DNA from: an uncultured Lachnospiraceae bacterium
GTDB taxonomy: Bacteria > Bacillota > Clostridia > Lachnospirales > Lachnospiraceae
Direction of reading: 5' to 3'
Length of the DNA stretch: 23,323 bases
Assembly: GCA_910586955.1 (NCBI GenBank)
Contig: CAJUMM010000043.1
Coordinates: 1 to 23,323, forward strand
The notes beneath the pieces were generated by a model, which worked only from the letters and a program-made list of their open reading frames with translations, ran no database searches and was not told the origin of the DNA. Below are positions 14,503 through 20,258 of this stretch, one piece after another (positions within the stretch are counted from its first letter, which is position 1; every line of letters starts with the position of its first letter). Made by a program: the position numbers and the translations under genes.

Positions 14503-14686
14503 GCGGAACTAGATTAAAAACTTAAAAACAGCGGAATCCCGAACAGCACCCAGAAGGAATTACGGGCACATGATTTTGTGACCGGAAGTCCTTCTAGTAA
14601 GAGGGTGCTGGAAGGGATGAAGCGGAACTGGAATCGAAGCGGAACTGGAATCGAAGCGGAACTGGAATCAAAGCGGAACTGGAATA
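14503..14686 (+). repeat. Repeat element copy 2, between oadB and oadG
   Basis: The order matches copy 1: GCGGAACT at 14503-14510, ACAGCGGAATCCCG, then a nested hairpin and a tandem array. The outer arms are CAGCACCC (14544-14551) and GGGTGCTG (14603-14610). The inner arms at 14552-14570 and 14577-14595 pair with three mismatches. Compared with copy 1, three outer base pairs differ on both strands (A-T to G-C, T-A to C-G, G-C to A-T), so pairing is kept while sequence changes. Four tandem 17-bp units follow (14619-14686); the unit is GAAGCGGAACTGGAATC. The period is not a multiple of three and no reading frame is evident. Confidence 0.88.
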
Positions 14687-14714
14687 ATAGCAGAACTTTA
14701 AATAGGAGCAAATT

Positions 14715-14855
14715 ATGTGGACAAATTTTTTGATTTCCCTGGAAATTATGGCAAAAGGCATGGCTGGGATTTTTGTAGTCATCGGAATAATTACTCTGGC
14801 GGTAACGCTGATGGGAAAATGGTGTAAAAAGGACGGAGACGACAGCCAGGTATGA
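14715..14855 (+). CDS. oadG: OadG-like small subunit of Na+ pump decarboxylase
   Basis: A 46-residue ORF starts at ATG 14715 behind AGGAG (spacing 7) and ends in TGA at 14853-14855. The protein reads MWTNFLISLEIMAKGMAGIF, then a hydrophobic helix (to about residue 34), then a charged tail KWCKKDGDDSQV. One N-terminal membrane helix with a GMAGIFVVI-like motif is the signature of OadG/gamma subunits, which anchor and assemble the complex. It is unusually short compared with most OadG proteins (about 80 residues or more) and lacks the long His- or Pro-rich metal-binding tail. It sits downstream of the beta subunit, as expected, and is probably co-transcribed with it. Confidence 0.72.
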   Translation: MWTNFLISLEIMAKGMAGIFVVIGIITLAVTLMGKWCKKDGDDSQV

Positions 14856-14893
14856 ACATATTGTTGCAAAAATATTAAATTTTTGGTGAAAAC

Positions 14894-14953
14894 TTGACAA
14901 ATACAGCAGAAAACGGCATAGTAAATTCAGAGAGGGCGGGAGATTTCCGCCCT
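14894..14953 (+). promoter_or_regulatory. Possible promoter and hairpin after oadG
   Basis: TTGACA (14894-14899) is perfect, but the nearest -10-like TAGTAA (14919-14924) is 19 bp away, so the promoter is weak. Just after it, AGGGCGG (14933-14939) pairs with CCGCCCT (14947-14953), followed only by GTTTG. This could be a weak terminator of the oadBG transcript or a hairpin in the leader of the next gene. Confidence 0.35.
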
Positions 14954-15025
14954 GTTTGACGCATTTCTATTTGGGGAGGGGATCGGCGTACCGGAAGAGA
15001 ACATCAGCCGGAGGTGTTTTAGGGC

Positions 15026-15514
15026 ATGAAAGGGGAAAGAATGCGGAGAAGCGACAGAGAAATCAAAGAATTAGATGAGATCCTGGAAGTGATGAAAAAA
15101 TGCGACGTGTGCCGGATTGCCATGCAGGGAGAGGAGTATCCCTATATGGTGCCGCTGAATTTTGGGATGGAGGCAGAAGGGCAGAAGGTGACTCTCTACT
15201 TCCATGGAGCGAAGGAGGGGATGAAGTATGATCTTCTGGCCCGGAACAACCGGGTCTGCTTCGAGATGGACTGCGGCCATATGCTGTTTACCGATATGGA
15301 GCGGGGAAACTGTACCATGTGCTATGAGAGTGTCATCGGTTTCGGTGTGGTGGAGGAAGTGCCGGAGGAGCAGAGGAAAGAAGCCTTGGATATCCTGATG
15401 GACCATTATCCCGTTCCTACCGGTTTCCGGTACAGCGAGGAGATGATTCCCCATACCCGGATGCTGAAGCTTACAGTAGAGCGGATGAGCGGAAAGCGGC
15501 GGGAGAAGAAGTGA
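15026..15514 (+). CDS. NimA/PNPOx-like flavin-binding protein
   Basis: This 162-residue member of the pyridoxamine-5'-phosphate-oxidase-like split-barrel superfamily is in the group that includes NimA nitroimidazole-resistance proteins and heme/flavin-binding relatives. Family features are an N-terminal helix (ELDEILEVMKKCDVCRIAM), YPYMVPLNFGM, LYFHGAKEGMKYDLLARNNRVCFEMD (about 57-82) and the internal ESVIGFGVVEEV. These proteins bind FMN or a similar cofactor and reduce small molecules in the cytoplasm. GGAGGTG at 15010-15016 is 9 nt from ATG 15026, favouring this start. A second ATG at 15041 behind GGGGAAAG is possible. It appears to be transcribed alone. The physiological substrate is unknown, and nitroimidazole resistance should not be assumed. 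Confidence 0.85.
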   Translation: MKGERMRRSDREIKELDEILEVMKKCDVCRIAMQGEEYPYMVPLNFGMEAEGQKVTLYFHGAKEGMKYDLLARNNRVCFEMDCGHMLFTDMERGNCTMCYESVIGFGVVEEVPEEQRKEALDILMDHYPVPTGFRYSEEMIPHTRMLKLTVERMSGKRREKK

Positions 15515-15537
15515 GGGAATAGAATATTTTTTAATTA

Positions 15538-15600
15538 AATTATTGCAAAACAATAATTCCCATGCTATACTCCAAGTATAATTATCGTAAAACAATAATT
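15538..15600 (+). promoter_or_regulatory. Promoter bracketed by two matching operators
   Basis: Operator 1 (15538-15558) is AATTATTG, 5-nt centre CAAAA, then CAATAATT, a perfect dyad. Operator 2 (15580-15600) is the same except for one mismatch in the left arm (AATTATCG) and a TAAAA centre. Centres lie 42 bp apart, four helical turns. Between them is a promoter: -35 TTGCAA (15543-15548) inside operator 1, a 17-bp spacer and -10 TATACT (15566-15571). Operator 2 covers the transcript start region. The layout suggests cooperative repression, most plausibly autoregulation by the HTH protein at 16548. Confidence 0.8.
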
Positions 15601-15614
15601 TTGGGGGAATAGCA

Positions 15615-16529
15615 ATGAACGGATTTCAGATTTTATATCTTCCATGGGAAGGCCTAAGCGCCGTGCTGCGCGCCCTGTCTCTAAGCGGGGCGGCGGGCAA
15701 CGCTGCGGCCTTCCTTTTGTATGTTCTGATTTCCCTTCTGCCGGCGATCCTGCTGGGGATTGTCCTGAGAAAGGAAAAGCGGGGAATGAAGGGAGAGGAT
15801 GTGTGGCTTCTGATACTCAGCGCCTATACCTTTTACCTGCTCTATGTCTTTATCAATCCGGTCCTTCTGACAAGGCGCCTGCCGGAGCTTTTGGGGGATG
15901 GAAACGGGGCCGAGGAAGCCCTGCCTCTGGCAAAATCCGTCTGCGCAGGCCTGTGGCTCTCTATTGGGGCGGCCTGGGTCCTGACAGCCCTGAACCGGAA
16001 GCTCGGGAAGGAAGAGATTCTGGATGAGAAAGAATTTCTGTACCGGGGAGTCCGGGGACTTCTGTGGGGAGTGATGTTTTTTGAGATCTTGGGAGCGGCG
16101 TTGTCCGGCGGGGAGGAACTGTTATCCGGTTTTGGCAGCCTTCAGGGAAATGCCGGAGCGGCTGTTCTGGATTATGTGGCGCTGATCCTGCATCTGGGGA
16201 CGAAGCTTATCCCCCGGGGATTTCTTCTGGCAGTCCTGGTGCGGATTCTTAAACTTCTGGGAGCTTTAAGGGAAGCAGATTTCGGCGGGGAGGAGATGGA
16301 GGCTGCCCGGAAGCTCTCTGCCTCCGCCAGAGCCACGGTATCGGCCTCCGTGTTCTGCTGCCTTCTCTGGAACGGCGGGCTGTTTCTGTTTGCAGGGAAA
16401 CTGATACAGCTTCATTACAGCTGGGAAATTTCCCTGTTTCCTCTGCTGACGGCCTTTGCTTCCCTGATTCTCGTCCGTTACCTGCGCTCAGCCGGAGAGC
16501 TGAAAGAAGAGAACCGGATGATCATCTGA
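15615..16529 (+). CDS. DUF2975-like integral membrane protein
   Basis: This 304-residue membrane protein has about seven hydrophobic segments (for example 33-50, 64-82, 108-126, 144-160, 200-217, 245-261 and 274-288). Its C-terminal half and the ending RSAGELKEENRMII resemble the DUF2975 family, which nearly always precedes a YozG-like HTH gene, as here. Most DUF2975 proteins I know are about 150-220 residues, so this one is unusually long, perhaps with an extra N-terminal membrane unit. ATG 15615 follows GGGGGA at 15603-15608. Transcription is likely controlled by the paired operators just upstream. Molecular function is unknown. Confidence 0.65.
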   Translation: MNGFQILYLPWEGLSAVLRALSLSGAAGNAAAFLLYVLISLLPAILLGIVLRKEKRGMKGEDVWLLILSAYTFYLLYVFINPVLLTRRLPELLGDGNGAEEALPLAKSVCAGLWLSIGAAWVLTALNRKLGKEEILDEKEFLYRGVRGLLWGVMFFEILGAALSGGEELLSGFGSLQGNAGAAVLDYVALILHLGTKLIPRGFLLAVLVRILKLLGALREADFGGEEMEAARKLSASARATVSASVFCCLLWNGGLFLFAGKLIQLHYSWEISLFPLLTAFASLILVRYLRSAGELKEENRMII

Positions 16530-16547
16530 GGGGCGGAGGGAGAAACC

Positions 16548-16769
16548 ATGGCAATTCGCATTTATCTGGATGAGATACTGAAAGAACGGAATATGACCTC
16601 CAAAGAGCTGTGCAAGCGGGTGGGAATTACGGAGGCCAACCTTTCCATCCTGCGAAGCGGCAAGGCCAAGGGCGTGCGCTTCGGCACCCTGAATAAAATC
16701 TGTTATTACCTCCAATGCCAGGCAGGAGATATCCTGCGCTTTGACGGGCAGCTGGAGGATGAGGTTTAA
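16548..16769 (+). CDS. YozG-like HTH transcriptional regulator
   Basis: This 73-residue Cro/C1-type DNA-binding protein of the YozG family consists almost entirely of the HTH fold. Evident segments are IYLDEILKERNMTSKELCKRVGI (5-27), the recognition helix TEANLSILRSGKAKGVRF (28-45), and LNKICYYLQCQAGDIL (48-63), the usual family ending. It starts 18 bp after the DUF2975-like gene with a GGAGGGAGAAACC ribosome binding site. Such pairs are common in Clostridia and Bacilli. The two matching operators at 15538-15600 are the natural target, giving negative autoregulation of the pair. That link is inference from synteny and symmetry. Confidence 0.92.
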   Translation: MAIRIYLDEILKERNMTSKELCKRVGITEANLSILRSGKAKGVRFGTLNKICYYLQCQAGDILRFDGQLEDEV

Positions 16770-16819
16770 CAGCAGGAGAGCTGCCAATTTAAATCCCATA
16801 AATCAGGAGGTTTAGAAAA

Positions 16820-17761
16820 ATGAGGAATGATAAGAGAAACATATACATGAGGCGGCTTGCACTGGCCTTGCTGCCGGCCTTATTTCTGCAGGGCTGCAGC
16901 CTGGCAAGGCAGGAGCTTCAGGAGACGGCCCGGAAGCAGGAGAAGCTTTGCGGGGTGCTGGTGACAGTGGGGGATTCCGGGAAAAGACTTAAGGAGGAAG
17001 AAAACCTGGAGGGAAAAGTCTTTTCCTCCATCCAGGAGCTTGAGGAAGCCCTGGCGGCTCCCCTCACGGTGGAAGCGGAGGGAATCCCCGGGGAGGACAG
17101 GATTTATACCTTTGAAGGAGTGGAGGGGCATTTCCTGGGGATTTTTGAGGAGGAAGACCAGGCGGGCTCCTATGTCCATTTTGCCAATGACGGGAGCTTC
17201 GGGGAGGTGAAGGCGGAGACGAAGGTTACGGATACGGAAACCTTGAACCGGCTGGAGGCCGTGGTGATGGTGGATCTGGGCCTTCAGGAGCCGGTCTATC
17301 TGAATCCCGTCTATCAGAGAGGGGACGGGACGGTGTATGCGGAACTCTCCGGCAGCGGTTATCTCCTTGGCGGAGCCTTGGGAGGCGGTGAAGTCTATGG
17401 GACCACTTACAGCAGCAGGGAAACCAAGGAATACCAGGGAAAGGCGGAGACGGATGCCAGGGAGCTCTCCCTGGCCCTTAAGGCAGGCCTCCCGGTCAAG
17501 ACTCTGCGCATCTTGGAGATGGACGGGGAAAACCGCCTGCTGGGAATTCAGGAAATATCCCGGGAAATGGGGGAAGTGCCGTTGCGCAGGGAGACGGCTT
17601 ATGTTATCGTAGAGGAAGAACGAAGGGATGGAAGCCTTAAGAGAAGCCTTTATGATGTGGAACAAGGAACCGGGAATCAGGAAAGCATTGTTCATAAGGT
17701 TTACTATCCCGGCGAGGACGGGATTTTAGTTCCGGAGGAACTTAACATAGGGGGACATTAA
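16820..17761 (+). CDS. Lipoprotein upstream of a two-component system, unknown
   Basis: This 313-residue secreted lipoprotein has a basic N-terminus (MRNDKRNIYMRR), a hydrophobic run and the lipobox LQGC with the modified cysteine at C26. The mature part (about 287 residues) has no domain I can name. It contains LCGVLVTVGDSGKRL, IYTFEGVEGHFLGIFEEEDQ and YLNPVYQRGDGTVYAEL segments. From memory, similar uncharacterised lipoproteins occur in other Clostridia beside regulatory genes. The start ATG 16820 has AGGAGG at 16806-16811. The stop is 2 bp before the response-regulator ATG, so it is almost certainly co-transcribed with the two-component system. A role as an extracytoplasmic accessory sensor is a reasonable guess. 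Confidence 0.8.
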   Translation: MRNDKRNIYMRRLALALLPALFLQGCSLARQELQETARKQEKLCGVLVTVGDSGKRLKEEENLEGKVFSSIQELEEALAAPLTVEAEGIPGEDRIYTFEGVEGHFLGIFEEEDQAGSYVHFANDGSFGEVKAETKVTDTETLNRLEAVVMVDLGLQEPVYLNPVYQRGDGTVYAELSGSGYLLGGALGGGEVYGTTYSSRETKEYQGKAETDARELSLALKAGLPVKTLRILEMDGENRLLGIQEISREMGEVPLRRETAYVIVEEERRDGSLKRSLYDVEQGTGNQESIVHKVYYPGEDGILVPEELNIGGH

Positions 17762-17763
17762 AA

Positions 17764-18435
17764 ATGACAAAATTATTGCTGGTGGAGGATGATCCCGCCA
17801 TTGTGGAAAATTTAAGCGCCATCCTGAAGGGGGAAGGCTTCCAGATACGGTCTGCCTCCGGACAGAAGAAGGCTCTTGCCCTTTTGGAGGAGGAAGCTTT
17901 TGATCTGCTCCTTCTGGATGTGTCTTTAAAAGACGGCAATGGCTTCGCAGTCTGCTCGGCGGTGAAGGCGGCCTCGGATTTGCCGGTGATTTTCCTCACG
18001 GCTTCCGGAGATGAGTTCAGCGTAGTGACGGGACTGGAGCTGGGAGCGGAAGATTATATCAGCAAGCCTTTCCGGCCCAGGGAGCTGGTATCCCGGATCC
18101 GCAATGTCCTTCGGCGGCGGGGGAAGGTCCAGGCAGTGCTGGAGATCGGGGATCTGCGGGTGGATACGGTCCGGGCCCTGGTGACGAAGGACGGGGAAGA
18201 ATGCTTCCTGTCGGCTCTGGAATACCGGCTTCTGCTCTTTTTCCTGAACCACAAGGGCCAGGTTTTGTCCAGGAATCAGCTTCTGGAGGAGATTTGGGAC
18301 GCCGCCGGGGAGTTTGTAAATGACAATACCCTGACGGTATACATTAAGCGTCTGCGGGAGAAGATAGAGACGGATCCCCAGAATCCGGAAATTATCCGCA
18401 CAGTCCGGGGACTGGGCTATAAGCTGGGGGAGTAG
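17764..18435 (+). CDS. OmpR-family response regulator
   Basis: This 223-residue response regulator has a receiver domain at residues 1-115. The acidic pocket is D9-D10, the phospho-acceptor D52 in LLLDVSLKDGNG, T79 in FLTAS, and K101 in ISKPF. A winged-helix DNA-binding domain covers about 125-223, with the typical ALEYRLLLFFLNHKGQVLSRNQLLEEIWD and TVYIKRLREKIE... RTVRGLGYKL ending. It is paired with the histidine kinase that starts 4 bp downstream. The likely target is the promoter ahead of the ABC transporter at 19575, which has an inverted repeat and a poor -35 as expected for activator-dependent promoters. Autoregulation cannot be judged, because no obvious promoter or operator lies directly upstream of the lipoprotein gene. 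Confidence 0.95.
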   Translation: MTKLLLVEDDPAIVENLSAILKGEGFQIRSASGQKKALALLEEEAFDLLLLDVSLKDGNGFAVCSAVKAASDLPVIFLTASGDEFSVVTGLELGAEDYISKPFRPRELVSRIRNVLRRRGKVQAVLEIGDLRVDTVRALVTKDGEECFLSALEYRLLLFFLNHKGQVLSRNQLLEEIWDAAGEFVNDNTLTVYIKRLREKIETDPQNPEIIRTVRGLGYKLGE

Positions 18436-18439
18436 GAAG

Positions 18440-19447
18440 ATGAAGATGTTTCGCAATCCGGAAGTGAAACGGTGGGCTTTCGTCTCCCTGGCTTTTCTGG
18501 CGGCCTGGACTGCATTTTGTGCCTGGGCGGCAGGGCTTCTGGCAGGAAGCCTGGCGGCAGGAGGCGGGCTGGTTTTGCTGGGAATCTGGCTGTATGTTAC
18601 AGGAAGGCGCTATGAGAGGCTTGAACGTCTGGCGGCGGATCTGGACCGCCTGCTTCACGGGGAACGTCTCCTTGATCTGGAACAGTACCGGGAGGGAGAG
18701 CTTTCCATTCTGATAAACCAGGTGCAAAAGCTCTTGCTGCGCCTGACGGAACAGTCGGAAGTCCTGAAGAGGGAGAAGGTTTATTTAAGTGACTCCCTGG
18801 CGGATATCTCTCATCAGCTCCGGACGCCTCTTACCTCCCTGCACCTGATTTTCTCCAGGCTGCAAAAGGAGACGGAAGGGCAGGAGCGCCGCCGCCTTTC
18901 CTATGAGGGGGTGCAGCTTTTGGACCGGCTGGACTGGCTGGTGAACGCGCTTCTGAAAATTTCCCGGATTGATGCGGGAACGGCAGTTTTCGCCAGGGAC
19001 TGGGTTTTGGCAAAAGAGCTGGCCGGGAAAGCGGTTTCCCCCCTGTCCATTCCTATGGAGCTCCGGGAACAGCAGATGATTTGTGAAATCCAAGAGGGCG
19101 CAGGATTTATGGGGGATTTTTCCTGGACAGCGGAAGCCCTGGGCAATATCGTAAAGAACTGTATGGAACATACGGGAATAGGGGGAACCATCTGGCTGAA
19201 AGCCGGGGAGAACCAGCTTTACACGGAGTTTGTCATTGAGGACAATGGCTCCGGCATTGACCCGGAGGATCTGCCCCACCTCTTTGAGCGGTTTTATAAA
19301 GGAAGGAATTCTTCGGATTCCAGCGCAGGGATCGGCCTGGCTCTCTCCCGGATGATTGTGAGCGCCCAGAACGGGACGCTGAAAGCGGAGAACCGGCAGG
19401 AGGGCGGCGCCCGCTTTGTCCTGCGGTTTTATAAAGGGGTTGTGTGA
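18440..19447 (+). CDS. Intramembrane-sensing-type histidine kinase
   Basis: This 335-residue sensor kinase has two hydrophobic segments at about 12-33 and 36-54 and almost no extracytoplasmic loop. That is the architecture of intramembrane-sensing kinases, which usually partner with an ABC transporter or accessory protein. A HAMP-like linker is followed by the dimerisation/phosphoacceptor domain with H125 in ADISHQLRTPLTSL. The ATPase domain has N-box N240 in NIVKNCMEH, G1 DNGSGID (268-274), F-box HLFERFYKG (280-288) and G2 GIGLALS (297-303). The start ATG 18440 is preceded by GGGGGAG. It is directly upstream of an FtsX-type ABC transporter, so the pair probably detects cell-envelope damage or a peptide. 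The lipoprotein at the operon front may supply the missing external sensing surface. Confidence 0.94.
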   Translation: MKMFRNPEVKRWAFVSLAFLAAWTAFCAWAAGLLAGSLAAGGGLVLLGIWLYVTGRRYERLERLAADLDRLLHGERLLDLEQYREGELSILINQVQKLLLRLTEQSEVLKREKVYLSDSLADISHQLRTPLTSLHLIFSRLQKETEGQERRRLSYEGVQLLDRLDWLVNALLKISRIDAGTAVFARDWVLAKELAGKAVSPLSIPMELREQQMICEIQEGAGFMGDFSWTAEALGNIVKNCMEHTGIGGTIWLKAGENQLYTEFVIEDNGSGIDPEDLPHLFERFYKGRNSSDSSAGIGLALSRMIVSAQNGTLKAENRQEGGARFVLRFYKGVV

Positions 19448-19468
19448 TGCACGGCCCCTTCTTCATTG

Positions 19469-19521
19469 TGACAATTTTGTTATATTACAGTCACGTAATT
19501 GTCATGGGCCGGGGATATACT
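19469..19521 (+). promoter_or_regulatory. Activator-type promoter region of the ABC exporter genes
   Basis: An inverted repeat pairs TGACAATT (19469-19476) with AATTGTCA (19497-19504), with centres 28 bp apart. A second nested dyad, GTGAC/GTCAC, lies inside (19468-19472 and 19490-19494). A good -10 TATACT (19516-19521) has no recognisable -35 at 16-18 bp upstream; the inverted repeat occupies that place. This fits activation by the neighbouring response regulator. Confidence 0.55.
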
Positions 19522-19539
19522 GGAGAAAGTAAAAGAAGA

Positions 19540-19561
19540 GGGGCGCAGATAAGGGCGCCCC
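19540..19561 (+). promoter_or_regulatory. Leader hairpin before the ABC ATPase gene
   Basis: GGGGCGC (19540-19546) pairs perfectly with GCGCCCC (19555-19561) with the 8-nt loop AGATAAGG, ending one base before the GGAGAGGAG ribosome binding site of the ATPase gene. There is no U-tract, so it is not a terminator. It could stabilise the transcript or tune translation. Confidence 0.5.
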
Positions 19562-19574
19562 GGAGAGGAGTATT

Positions 19575-20258
19575 ATGGAACTGCTGAAAGCGGAACATCT
19601 TTCAAAGGTATATGGGACAGGAGAAAACGAAGTGCGGGCACTGGACGACGTGTCTTTTCTCATTCAGCCGGGGGAGTTTGTGGCGATTATCGGCCCTTCC
19701 GGCTCGGGAAAATCCACCCTTCTTCACATTTTGGGAGGCGTGGACCGGCCTACCTCGGGGCATGTATATCTGGACGGGAAGGACGTGTACAGCCAGAACG
19801 AGGAGCAGCTGGCTATTTTCCGGCGGCGGGAAGTGGGGCTCATTTACCAGTTCTACAATCTGATCCCGGTGCTGGACGTGGAGGAAAACCTCACCCTTCC
19901 TGTGCTGATGGACGGCCGGAAGGTGAACAAGGAGCGCTTAGAGGAGCTTTTGGAGATCCTGGATCTGAAGAAGCGCAGGAACCATCTGCCCAATCAGCTC
20001 TCCGGCGGGCAGCAGCAGCGGGTTTCCATCGGCCGGGCCCTTATGAACGCCCCGGCCATTGTGCTGGCCGACGAGCCCACCGGCAATCTGGACTCCAGGA
20101 ATAGCCAGGAGATTATGGAGCTTTTAAAGCTGTCCAACCAGAAATACGGGCAGACTCTGGTGATTATCACCCACGATGAAAATATCGCCCTCCAGGCGGA
20201 TCGGATCATCTCCATCGAGGACGGCCGGGTGGCAAGAGATGAGGTGATCCGCAGATGA
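19575..20258 (+). CDS. ABC transporter ATPase (MacB/LolD-type)
   Basis: This 227-residue single nucleotide-binding domain has Walker A GPSGSGKST (about 39-47), Q-loop region IYQFYNLIPVLDVEENL, signature LSGGQQQR (about 142-149), Walker B VLADEPTGNLD (about 162-172) and the H-loop in IITHDENIAL. These are hallmarks of the MacB/LolD/BceA/SalX branch that serves FtsX-type permeases. ATG 19575 follows GGAGAGGAG. The stop overlaps the start of the permease gene by 4 bp (ATGA), so the two subunits are translationally coupled. The transporter is mechanotransmitting rather than a classic solute pump in known relatives, often involved in antimicrobial-peptide resistance or lipoprotein and peptide export. 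The specific role here is unknown. Confidence 0.95.
   Translation: MELLKAEHLSKVYGTGENEVRALDDVSFLIQPGEFVAIIGPSGSGKSTLLHILGGVDRPTSGHVYLDGKDVYSQNEEQLAIFRRREVGLIYQFYNLIPVLDVEENLTLPVLMDGRKVNKERLEELLEILDLKKRRNHLPNQLSGGQQQRVSIGRALMNAPAIVLADEPTGNLDSRNSQEIMELLKLSNQKYGQTLVIITHDENIALQADRIISIEDGRVARDEVIRR

Noticed and set aside
14619..14686. CRISPR-like array
   Set aside because: The units are directly adjacent with no spacers, only 17 bp long, and no cas genes are present.
13189..14686. Insertion sequence or transposon bounded by the two repeat elements
   Set aside because: The two copies are in direct orientation, differ at many positions, and the only gene between them is oadB. No transposase or target-site duplication was seen.
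15026..15514. Nitroimidazole resistance gene
   Set aside because: It belongs to the same superfamily as NimA, but most members are not resistance genes and nothing in the context supports it.
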